This document shows, one piece after another, positions 1 to 7,241 of a stretch of 64,000 nt of DNA. The notes beneath the pieces were generated by a model. It saw only the letters and a list, made by a program, of their open reading frames with translations. It was not told the DNA's origin and searched no databases. The first letter of the stretch is position 1; every line of letters begins with the position of its first letter. The stretch covers positions 1-64,000 of the forward strand of contig JAFMAI010000005.1 of assembly GCA_029785085.1 (NCBI GenBank), in the 5' to 3' direction. The DNA is from Nitrososphaerota archaeon (GTDB taxonomy: Archaea; Thermoproteota; Nitrososphaeria; Nitrososphaerales; Gagatemarchaeaceae). The position numbers were made by a program, and so were the translations under genes.

Positions 1-62
1 ATGACTTCCCGAGTTAGTAGCGTGGCAGGCTACTGTCCTGGACCAGGCTAGACGACCACCGC
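1..62 (-). tRNA. tRNA-Gly(GCC), 3' part cut by window edge
   Basis: Read on the minus strand, a 7-base acceptor strand (GCGGTGG, 62 to 56) is followed by TC, a D arm (GTCT paired with GGAC), an anticodon stem GTAGC/GCTAC and loop CTGCCAC, giving anticodon GCC. The 3' half runs off the window. The bases after the anticodon stem do not reach a normal T arm before the edge, so an intron there cannot be excluded. Confidence 0.8.
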
Positions 63-110
63 TCGTTTCAGGTCGCATGATCATGGAGGTTAAAAAGTTG
101 CGGGGCGAAC

Positions 111-440
111 TCAACTGACCTTCGAGCCGACTTTGACTGGCCGTTCCGGCGCCAGGAGAGACAGCTCGTCCCCGTTGGATGCGGCCAACAACATGCACTC
201 TGACACTACACCCACCACAGACTTGGGCTCTAGGTTGACGACCGCCACCACCAACTTCCCCAGTAGGTCATCTTTGGAGTAGTTGCCTTTGATTCCTGCC
301 GCGCACTGCCGGGTCACTCCCTCATCGAACTCCACTTGCAGCTTGTACATCGGCTTGCGGGCCCCTGGGATGTCCTCGACCGAAACGATCTTCCCGACCT
401 TCATCTCCACCTTTGCGAAGTCTGCGATTGGGATGGGCAA
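111..440 (-). CDS. tRNA-binding domain protein (CsaA / MetRS C-terminal domain type)
   Basis: A 109-residue protein made almost entirely of one EMAP/Arc1p-like OB-fold. The N-terminal stretch VEMKVGKIVSVEDIPGARK is typical of the tRNA-binding module found as stand-alone CsaA or as the C-terminal domain of methionyl-tRNA synthetase. It probably binds tRNA non-specifically or acts as a trans-acting helper of a synthetase; the partner is not visible here. A TATA-like stretch at about 464-472 lies 28 bases upstream of the ATG at 440, which fits a leaderless transcript. It is divergent from the antiporter gene. Confidence 0.85.
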   Translation of the reverse strand: MPIPIADFAKVEMKVGKIVSVEDIPGARKPMYKLQVEFDEGVTRQCAAGIKGNYSKDDLLGKLVVAVVNLEPKSVVGVVSECMLLAASNGDELSLLAPERPVKVGSKVS

Positions 441-472
441 CTGCCCTTCGAGCCTCGCGTTGGTGAGTTAAG

Positions 473-517
473 CGTTAGCCAAGGACGCATCATCGCCGTG
501 CGTCCTATGAGCTAACG
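473..517. promoter_or_regulatory. Nested inverted repeat upstream of the antiporter gene
   Basis: Outer arms CGTTAGC (473-479) and GCTAACG (511-517) enclose inner arms AGGACGCA (482-489) and TGCGTCCT (499-506). The element sits between the two divergent genes and just before a TATA-like box (about 523-531) that is about 28 bases ahead of the TTG start at 555. It could be an operator, or an RNA hairpin if transcription starts further upstream. Confidence 0.5.
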
Positions 518-554
518 GAGAGCACATATCAAGGAGGTCAGCGCGAGAGAGGCA

Positions 555-1805
555 TTGATCGATACGGCGTCGATTTTCACGTTCGTAGCGGCTATCATAG
601 TAACCGGTTTTCTCGGCGAACTCCTCTTCAAGAAGACAGGGGTCCCGATGCTCGTTTTCTTGATTCTCATGGGTATAATGATTGGCCCTGTGCTGAAGTT
701 CCTACCCCGGACGTCCCTCCTCCCCTCCCTTGGCGTCTTCGCAGAGCTGACGCTCCTGATGGTGCTCTTCTATGGCGGGATTGACACCGGCCTCGAGTCT
801 GTCATCAAGGGCGGAGGAAGAGCATTCCTCCAAGTGCTAGTGTACGTACTCGGAAGTACCGCCGCCATCGCGTTCACCGTGAACGCCTTCCTTGGCTGGA
901 ACCTCATCTCTTCGTTCATTTTCGCGTCCATGGTGGGGGGAGAGACCGCCGCCGCCGTCGTGATCCCGCTCTCGAGGTCGCTCAAGCTGCCCGAAGCGAC
1001 GGTCGCATTCCTTGCACTGGAGTCCGCGATGAACTCAATCCTATCAATCGTCCTGTTCTTCGCTTTCGTCGGCATATACCGGACAGGTGTCACGAACTTA
1101 GCGTCCACCCTGACCACGATATCGGCCAACTTCTCCGTCGGCATCGTCCTCGGCGGTATCTTGTCCATCGCCTGGGTGTTCATCCTCAACAAGTTCCAAC
1201 AGCGGAAGTACACCTACGTTCTCACCCTAGGTCTTGTCTTCATCACTTATGTGATCAGCTACAAGCTAGGCGGTAGCGGGGAGCTCTCTGTCCTGATATT
1301 CGGCATCGTGCTGGGCAACTATGCGCTGATAAGCAGGGTGACCAACTGGCATTTGAGCATGGATTTCCTCCAGCAAAGACTCGGCCTGTTCCAAGAAGAG
1401 ATTACATTCCTCATGGAGACGTTGTTCTTCGTGTTCCTAGGGCTGACGTTCGAGATAAACCCGTCGAGTGTGGTCGAATTTCTGGCTGTGGGAGCAATCG
1501 TGGTCGCCGTTCTGATGCTGTTCAGGGTGCTGGCTACAACCGCATCCACTGTGGGTTCTCCCCTGGCTCAAAACAGGCGGGACATCATAATGATGTGCGC
1601 TCAAGGACTTGTGCCGGCGACCCTTGCCATCATCGCCGTCAACGACGGTCTCCCCCACGCAAACTCGTTCCTGAACGCGGTCACGTATGTGATTATCCTA
1701 ACGAACATGATTGCGGCCATCGGGGCCGTGTGGAGGATAAGGAACCAGAAGAGCAGTTTCAAGGAGTTCATGGAAGGACTCGACACCGCCTACAAAGCGA
1801 AGTGA
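555..1805 (+). CDS. Cation:proton antiporter (CPA family, Na+/H+ exchanger domain)
   Basis: A 416-residue polytopic membrane protein with about 12 hydrophobic segments. It has the Na+/H+ exchanger fold: an N-terminal GELLFKKTGVPMLVFLILMG stretch and a central GGETAAAVVIPL segment resembling the unwound helix of NhaP/NapA-like exchangers. It should move Na+ or K+ out against protons across the cell membrane. The usual ND or DD ion-binding pair reads NS here (ESAMNSI, about residue 159), which is odd and may alter stoichiometry or ion choice. There is no cytoplasmic TrkA-N domain. The TTG start at 555 agrees with a TATA-like box 28 bases upstream; an AGGAGGT lies at 532-538. Confidence 0.85.
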   Translation: MIDTASIFTFVAAIIVTGFLGELLFKKTGVPMLVFLILMGIMIGPVLKFLPRTSLLPSLGVFAELTLLMVLFYGGIDTGLESVIKGGGRAFLQVLVYVLGSTAAIAFTVNAFLGWNLISSFIFASMVGGETAAAVVIPLSRSLKLPEATVAFLALESAMNSILSIVLFFAFVGIYRTGVTNLASTLTTISANFSVGIVLGGILSIAWVFILNKFQQRKYTYVLTLGLVFITYVISYKLGGSGELSVLIFGIVLGNYALISRVTNWHLSMDFLQQRLGLFQEEITFLMETLFFVFLGLTFEINPSSVVEFLAVGAIVVAVLMLFRVLATTASTVGSPLAQNRRDIIMMCAQGLVPATLAIIAVNDGLPHANSFLNAVTYVIILTNMIAAIGAVWRIRNQKSSFKEFMEGLDTAYKAK

Positions 1806-1905
1806 GTACCTTTCACAGCCATCCACGGCGATGGACCCGCCAACCTTTCGTAATCGACGAACCCGAAAGTCATTTAGGCTCGGACAAACAGCAAAATCGA
1901 ACTCG

Positions 1906-2445
1906 ATGATGGAGTTCGTCATTAAGGCGACAGAAAGACAGTCCGCGAGGATACTCGTCGACGGGAAAGAGGTTGCGACGATAGGTCCTAGCGGGAAGGC
2001 GATATTCAGCATCCGTTCGGCGTCTCTTGGAGACTGGAAGGTCGAGCTCCGTGACGATGGGCAGATCAGGCCATTCTCAGCAGAGATCACCAGCGCAGAC
2101 ACGAACGGGGTGGCGGTCAAAATCAAGAACCACCTGTTCTTCTACAAGGAGGCCGCCTACCTTCTGACTGGCATACCCGAAGGGGTCAGGCCAGCAGACC
2201 ATGTCCTTGGAAAACGCCATGTCAGCCGGCTTGACTCGTTTCCTTTCTCGAGACTAGACACGGTGGACCTGGAAACCTGGGGGCGCCTCAGGTTGCATAG
2301 AGGCACATCGGTAGGGGAGATCGATGGGACAAGCCCACAGGAGTTCAGGGTTACGCTCTCCGGCGAGCTTCTTGAGATTGGACTCCCGCTTTCGGCGACG
2401 CTATATCTGCTCTACAACTCGGCTCAGGGCGCACGTGATTGGTAG
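1906..2445 (+). CDS. Conserved-looking protein of unknown function
   Basis: About 179 residues from the ATG at 1906; an upstream in-frame ATG at 1831 gives a basic, less protein-like extension. I do not recognise it. The sequence alternates short polar and hydrophobic strands with many glycines (LVDGKEVATIGPSGKAIF, SLGDWKVELRDDG), suggesting an all-beta fold, loosely like tubby/LURP-type proteins, though this is only an impression. It has no signal peptide or membrane helix. Its end overlaps the start of the GltD-like gene by 7 bases, so the two are probably translated from one transcript. Confidence 0.6.
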   Translation: MMEFVIKATERQSARILVDGKEVATIGPSGKAIFSIRSASLGDWKVELRDDGQIRPFSAEITSADTNGVAVKIKNHLFFYKEAAYLLTGIPEGVRPADHVLGKRHVSRLDSFPFSRLDTVDLETWGRLRLHRGTSVGEIDGTSPQEFRVTLSGELLEIGLPLSATLYLLYNSAQGARDW

Positions 2446-3935
2446 TAATCAAGCCTAACCGGGTCGGCCCGTTCCCTTTTCCGAAATCTGACCCCGAGGA
2501 GAGGAAGAACGACTTCTCGGAAGTCGAGCAGCCGTACACCAAAGAGGAAGTGATGCTGGAGGCGGACCGTTGCCTTAGATGTGGGACCCCCGTCTGCATC
2601 GACGCGTGCCCTGTGCAATTGGACGTAAGGGGGATGATGGACGCGGTCGCGAACGGAGACTTCCGAAGGGCGTACCACCGCATCAGGGAGACCAATCCTC
2701 TGCTTGGAGTTACTGCCAGATGCTGCCCTCAACTTCAGGGCCTCTGTGAAGACGCCTGCGTAGTCAGATGGGGGGGCCAGCCTCTATCCATCGGCATGGT
2801 CCAGAGGTTCGTCGCAGACTGGGAACAGACAGGGTCGAGACAACCGGACCCTGGGTCGGAACCTCTCACCGGGAAGAGGGTCGCAATCGTCGGTGCAGGG
2901 CCGGCTGGACTCGCTGCGGCAGAGCTGCTCCTCCGCTATGGTCACAGCGTGACGATTTACGAGGAGGCGCAAAATCTCGGAGGAACTGCATGGTATGGCA
3001 TACCTGACTACCACTTACCCAAGGATGTCCTGACCTACGAGGCTGAGCGGATAGTAGCTCAAGGCGCGAAGGTCGTGAAGGGAGTCAAGGTCGGCCGAGA
3101 CATATCCATCACCTCGCTTCTGTCGGAGTCTGACGCCATCTTGGTCGCCACAGGCTCGAGGGATGTGAAGAAGCTCGATACGCCAGGCTCCGACCTTGAC
3201 GGCGTGCTGGATGGTTACGAGTTCCTTCGCGAGGTATACGGGGGTGGACTCGAATCCTACATCCGTGAAAAGCACCGAAACCTGGGGAAGGAAATCCTGG
3301 TAGTAGGAGGGGGAGACACCGCTCTTGATTGTGCTCGGACCGCCCTCAGACTCACCCGGGGACACGTTTCGATTCTTTATCGGAGAGATGAGAAAGAGAT
3401 GCCCGCGGACCCGATAATGGTGAAAGAGGCTCAGGAGGAGGGAGTCGAGTTCAAGTTTCTGTCAGATCCCTCTGAATACCAGGGCCTGGAAGGGAAGCTC
3501 GTCGGAGCGATGGTGCAGTCTATGCGGCTAGGCGCCCCCGACTCGACGGGGAGGAAGCGTCCTGAGCCCGTCCCCGGGGAGACAGCCATCGTGAAATGCG
3601 ACAGCGTACTCCTTGCGGTGGGTAGGGGCCCTGATTCTTTTCTGGAGAAGAAAGAAGGGCTCAGGTCAGGGCCAAGAGGGGCTATCGCAATCGACGCTCG
3701 TTATATGACCTCGATGGCCAAGGTCTTTGCTACGGGCGACGCGACTACTGGAGAGACGTTGGTGGTGAAAGCCATGGGACACGGGAGAGAGGCGGCGCAA
3801 ATGATTCACGAATACTTGGTAGGACTCGAAGACAGACACGTATCGCTTTACGAGCAGTACTACACCAAACGCGCCACCGAGGATTCCTACCAAGACATGT
3901 TGAGTGGCAGAGAAGTGGAGCAACCTCCCGACTGA
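2439..3935 (+). CDS. GltD-like NAD(P)H:acceptor oxidoreductase (glutamate synthase small-subunit family)
   Basis: A 498-residue iron-sulfur flavoprotein. Residues about 45-110 hold the N-terminal cysteine cluster (CLRCGTPVCIDAC, then CCPQLQGLCEDAC) of the GltD/NfnB/dihydropyrimidine dehydrogenase family. An FAD-binding motif GAGPAGLAAAELL follows at about 150, an NADPH-site motif GGGDTALDCA at about 290, and the C-terminal FAD motif ATGDATTGE. The family feeds electrons from NAD(P)H to a partner. No large GltB subunit is nearby, so it may be a stand-alone archaeal glutamate synthase-like enzyme or another NADPH-dependent reductase. The TTG start lies inside the end of the preceding gene. Confidence 0.85.
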   Translation: MVVIKPNRVGPFPFPKSDPEERKNDFSEVEQPYTKEEVMLEADRCLRCGTPVCIDACPVQLDVRGMMDAVANGDFRRAYHRIRETNPLLGVTARCCPQLQGLCEDACVVRWGGQPLSIGMVQRFVADWEQTGSRQPDPGSEPLTGKRVAIVGAGPAGLAAAELLLRYGHSVTIYEEAQNLGGTAWYGIPDYHLPKDVLTYEAERIVAQGAKVVKGVKVGRDISITSLLSESDAILVATGSRDVKKLDTPGSDLDGVLDGYEFLREVYGGGLESYIREKHRNLGKEILVVGGGDTALDCARTALRLTRGHVSILYRRDEKEMPADPIMVKEAQEEGVEFKFLSDPSEYQGLEGKLVGAMVQSMRLGAPDSTGRKRPEPVPGETAIVKCDSVLLAVGRGPDSFLEKKEGLRSGPRGAIAIDARYMTSMAKVFATGDATTGETLVVKAMGHGREAAQMIHEYLVGLEDRHVSLYEQYYTKRATEDSYQDMLSGREVEQPPD

Positions 3936-3987
3936 GATTTAGGTGCCCGAGGTGGACGCGGCGGGCGGCCGTCCCTTGCCTGCCTCT

Positions 3988-4581
3988 TCACCCTGAATCA
4001 AGCCGACGAACAAGTTTAGAGAGCGCTCTGGAGTAGATCTCGTTCGTCTGTTCTTCGCCTTTCCCCTGGAAGACCTCTTTCCCGACATATTCTTCTGCAA
4101 CTTCCACGATTTCCTTGGCCAGGTCTTCCGCCAACGTGTCGACGTCACGCCTTAGAAGCATAGGCAACTGACTCTTGGCGGCGCTGAGAACTCCTCTGAC
4201 CCGCTCGATGTTCACAGGATAGTAATATCTCGCAACCTCCAGGGGCAGCGACGCGACATCGGGGAGATAGAGGTACGCAGTGGGGGCGTAGAATTTCTGC
4301 AATATGCCATGCTCCTCCATCTCTACCCTGGCGACTTTCAGAAAGCCTGCCTTCCGAAGGAGCCCCAGGTGATAGTTCACCGTCCCGTCGGTGAGTCCCA
4401 GGCTCTGTGCCAACCCGGACTGGGACATAGCCCCGCGCCGAAGGAGGTTCAGAATGGCTCGCCGCATGGGGTCTGAAATCAGCTTTGCTGCTTCGCTGTC
4501 TCGGATTATCTCGACCAGCTTGATTTTGGTCTGCGGTTGATGACTGCTTGGTCTCGTACCCTTCCTCAGAGTGCTAGTCAC
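3988..4581 (-). CDS. ArsR-type winged-helix transcriptional regulator
   Basis: A 197-residue soluble protein. Residues about 30-90 form an ArsR/HTH_20 winged helix (SDPMRRAILNLLRRGAMSQSGLAQSLGLTDGTVNYHLGLL), in which the second helix of the motif is followed by a typical lysine-rich turn into the wing. The C-terminal half is helical and carries no obvious metal-binding cysteines, so it is more likely a dimerisation or ligand domain than an arsenic sensor. It is followed downstream by nothing on its strand. The cupin gene lies upstream on the same strand, 98 bases away, and could share its regulation. Confidence 0.8.
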   Translation of the reverse strand: MTSTLRKGTRPSSHQPQTKIKLVEIIRDSEAAKLISDPMRRAILNLLRRGAMSQSGLAQSLGLTDGTVNYHLGLLRKAGFLKVARVEMEEHGILQKFYAPTAYLYLPDVASLPLEVARYYYPVNIERVRGVLSAAKSQLPMLLRRDVDTLAEDLAKEIVEVAEEYVGKEVFQGKGEEQTNEIYSRALSKLVRRLDSG

Positions 4582-4679
4582 AGCATGTGCCCCCTATGGT
4601 TGTTCCCAGGTCGGCGCCGAGGGAGAGCATCCTGAGGCGGACCTGACCAAGACAGGAGACAACTCAGCTCTCTTTGCAC

Positions 4680-5099
4680 CTAGGTGGCGTCGGATGGTTC
4701 ACTGTCGCCGAGGGAACTATGCCTGCGTGCCTCGCTTGCCTTCGCGCCCCTGGAGTATCGTGCGTTCGAACTCTCCCTCTTTCCCGGGAAGACAGAAACG
4801 AACTCGAGTTCCGAGTCATCGGACAGGTTCAGCACCCTGTGGAATTCACCCTTGGGTATGAGGACTACGCCCTCGTCGATGCCGACCTTCTCGTCGCCTA
4901 TCTCCATCTCCGCCTTCCCGCCTGGGAAGAAATAGGCCTCGGCGTTTGAATCGTGGGCGTGGCCGCGGGTCCCCTGGCCCTTCTTCAGCTCAGTCAGCGA
5001 CACGGTCAAATCATCGAGGTCGTAGTCACGGACTCGGTATCGCTCGTTGTCTGCAACGAGCCTTCCCTTGGATCTGACTTCGTCTATCGTCAGAAGCAT
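4680..5099 (-). CDS. Small cupin-domain protein
   Basis: About 139 residues with a single cupin barrel: HAHDSNAEAYFFPGGKAEMEIGD is motif 1 (metal-ligand His, His, Glu) and PKGEFHRVLNLSDD is motif 2. It could be a small dioxygenase, isomerase or sugar-binding protein; no substrate can be named. Two ATG codons exist, at 5111 and 5099. The second is preferred because a TATA-like box (TTTTAAAT, minus strand, centred near 5128) lies 29 bases before it, right for a leaderless mRNA. The C-terminal tail is basic and low in complexity. Confidence 0.8.
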   Translation of the reverse strand: MLLTIDEVRSKGRLVADNERYRVRDYDLDDLTVSLTELKKGQGTRGHAHDSNAEAYFFPGGKAEMEIGDEKVGIDEGVVLIPKGEFHRVLNLSDDSELEFVSVFPGKRESSNARYSRGAKASEARRHSSLGDSEPSDAT

Positions 5100-5120
5100 G
5101 ACGAAAGTCATCTTAGAGCG

Positions 5121-5172
5121 CGTATTTAAAAGTTCGACATATCATAATGATTTGATATACAAAAGATATAAG
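5121..5172. promoter_or_regulatory. Divergent promoter region, cupin and HAD phosphatase
   Basis: AT-rich gap in GC-rich DNA. One TATA-like box (5124-5132, minus strand) serves the cupin gene. Another (GATATAAG, 5165-5172, plus strand) sits about 30 bases before the ATG at 5200. A partial palindrome (ATATCATAATGATTTGATAT, 5139-5158) lies between them and may be an operator. Confidence 0.55.
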
Positions 5173-5199
5173 TGCAGGCCAGCGCCTGACTGCAGGCAC

Positions 5200-5880
5200 A
5201 TGGAAAGGCGGGCCTCCGGTTTACAGATTGACGCTTTCGCGATGGATTTGGACGGCACACTCACCTCAGGGGGGCAACCACTGAAGCCTGAGCTGGTGGA
5301 TGCGATGAAGAGGATGAGGGAGCGTGGCGTCAAACTGATCCTGGTGACCGGCCGGTGCTCCGGGGAAGCGATGAAGATCACCGGAGATGGACTGTTTGAC
5401 GCCATCGTCTCTGAGAACGGGGCGATGCTCACCGTAGGGTCAGCAAGAGAGCCGCAAGCGCCCGATGGATGGGCTGAGGAGAGGGCCCGACTGCTGCCTC
5501 GGTTCGAGAAGGGGTGCGAAGAGGTGATAATCTCTTCCTCAATCGAAAACCTGGCTCTCGCACGGAGTCTGGTCTCTGGATTGTCCAGTGTCCAAGTCAA
5601 CAAGGACAGGCTGATGATTGTACCCATGGGAGTGGAGAAGGGCTCTGGACTCGCTTCCGTCCTGAAGATGCTTAATCTTTCCCCCGACCGGACTGTCTGC
5701 GTAGGGGACGGGGAGAACGATGTACCCATGTTCGACGTATCGGGATTCAAAGTCGCGCTTGCCAACTCAGTAGATGCACTCAAACAGAGGGCTGACTACA
5801 TCGCAGGCAGCAGCGATGGAGAGGGCACCATGGAAGCCATTAGGGATCTGTTTCGCGGGAGCGCTGATTCGACACCGTGA
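5200..5880 (+). CDS. HAD-superfamily sugar-phosphate phosphatase (Cof / archaeal phosphoglycolate phosphatase type)
   Basis: About 226 residues from the ATG at 5200; the longer open frame back to 5047 runs over the promoter. Motif I is MDLDGTLTSGG, motif II VTGR, and motif III/IV GDGENDVPMFDVSG, with a small C2B-type cap between. These give Mg-dependent dephosphorylation of a phosphorylated sugar or glycolate. The next gene, a GT4 glycosyltransferase, overlaps it by 4 bases. Such pairs often make a disaccharide or glycoside in two steps (transfer to a sugar phosphate, then dephosphorylation), so a role in compatible-solute synthesis is plausible but not shown. Confidence 0.85.
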   Translation: MERRASGLQIDAFAMDLDGTLTSGGQPLKPELVDAMKRMRERGVKLILVTGRCSGEAMKITGDGLFDAIVSENGAMLTVGSAREPQAPDGWAEERARLLPRFEKGCEEVIISSSIENLALARSLVSGLSSVQVNKDRLMIVPMGVEKGSGLASVLKMLNLSPDRTVCVGDGENDVPMFDVSGFKVALANSVDALKQRADYIAGSSDGEGTMEAIRDLFRGSADSTP

Positions 5881-7223
5881 GAATCTGTATCAACACCCAG
5901 ACCCCCCCAGTGAGGTTCAAGGTCGATTATGCCGAGTTACAGAAGAAGTACGGTGAGTTGGATGACCCAGTCGACCTGAAGTCCCTGCAGCAGGGAGTCG
6001 ACTATGTGTTTGCCCCCGGAGGTGTCACGGCGATGGTCCTCCCCCTGATATCGCACCTTACGAAGTCAGGATTTGCCAAAGATTCTGTCTGGATTAGCCT
6101 GGGAATCAAATACCCGCCGCGGGTCAAGCTTGATGACGTTGTGGTCTCGCATGTGGAGCTCGGAGAGCGGCACCTCAAAGACTATGGATCGTTCAAAGAA
6201 GAATTCTGGTCCATCATACATGGGTTGGGGGCCCGCCCGTTCAACAGGAAGGAGTATCTAGCGTACGTGCACTATAACTGGGCGAACACCGAGAAGCTCT
6301 TCCACTACGTCGGAGACGTCGATATCTTCTATATCCATGACTTTCAACTGATACAGACCGGGCAGCTTATCGGGATATCCGCGCCCGCCGTGCTTCGGTG
6401 GCACGTCCCATTCAGGCCCGAGAACCTCGGCCGCCTTGGAGGCTTCGTGCGGAGGGCGCTCGAAGGTTTCGACTCGGTCGTGGTCAGCACGAAGAAGGAT
6501 CTTGAGGGCCTGGCCAAGACTGGATACAGGGGGCATGCCCACCAGCTCTACCCATACATAGACGAGAAGGAATGGAAGGCTCCATCCTCGGCTGCGAAGG
6601 AGGCGCTAAGGGAGAAGATCGGCCTCAAGGCAGACGAAAAGCTCCTGCTCACGGTCGCACGGATGGACCCTGTGAAGTCCCAGGATGTCGCGATTCGAGC
6701 CACTGCGAAGATGAAGAACAAGGCAAAGGTCAGGCTGTTGCTGGTGGGTAACGGGAGCTTCTCTTCGAGCAGGACGGGCGGCCTGGGGAGGGACAAGGGG
6801 ATGGTCTGGAAGGAACACCTCATCGAGACGGCGAAGCGGCTCAAGGTGAGCGACAGGACAGTCTTCCTAGGCTATGCGCCTGTAGAAGATGTCAGGGCGG
6901 CCTATGCCCTGGCTTCAGCAGTCTTGCTGCCGTCAAGAATCGAGGGGTTCGGCATCACGGTACTTGAAGGGTGGCTAAACAAGAAGCCGGCAGTGGTCAG
7001 CAAGGGGGCGGGGGTGTCGGAGCTGGTAATCGAAGGGTCGAACGGGTATACCTTTGAACCAGACGATGACGCGGGGCTTGCCGAAGGAGCACTCAAGGCC
7101 ATTGGCCCCGGCGGCGAGCATCTTGGGGACAACGGAGCCGTGACTGTGAAGAGGTGCCTGGTTGGCGACGCGGCAAAGGAAGTGAAAGCGGTTCTTGAAG
7201 AGGCCGCGTCTGGGTACCGCTGA
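5877..7223 (+). CDS. GT4-type glycosyltransferase, possibly trehalose/disaccharide synthase
   Basis: 448 residues with a GT-B fold. The N-terminal domain contains YIHDFQLIQTGQL and a nearby RWHVPF, recalling the acceptor site of trehalose synthases (TreT, TPS). The C-terminal domain has LLTVARMDPVKSQD, LLVGNG and the donor-binding segment PSRIEGFGITVLEGW with the conserved glutamates of GT4 enzymes. It is cytoplasmic, with no membrane helix. The GTG start overlaps the phosphatase stop (GTGA). Convergent to it is a GH15 enzyme of the family that includes archaeal trehalases, so trehalose turnover is a reasonable hypothesis; another glycoside is equally possible. Confidence 0.75.
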   Translation: MRICINTQTPPVRFKVDYAELQKKYGELDDPVDLKSLQQGVDYVFAPGGVTAMVLPLISHLTKSGFAKDSVWISLGIKYPPRVKLDDVVVSHVELGERHLKDYGSFKEEFWSIIHGLGARPFNRKEYLAYVHYNWANTEKLFHYVGDVDIFYIHDFQLIQTGQLIGISAPAVLRWHVPFRPENLGRLGGFVRRALEGFDSVVVSTKKDLEGLAKTGYRGHAHQLYPYIDEKEWKAPSSAAKEALREKIGLKADEKLLLTVARMDPVKSQDVAIRATAKMKNKAKVRLLLVGNGSFSSSRTGGLGRDKGMVWKEHLIETAKRLKVSDRTVFLGYAPVEDVRAAYALASAVLLPSRIEGFGITVLEGWLNKKPAVVSKGAGVSELVIEGSNGYTFEPDDDAGLAEGALKAIGPGGEHLGDNGAVTVKRCLVGDAAKEVKAVLEEAASGYR

Positions 7224-7241
7224 GCCGGGCTACTCGATAGA

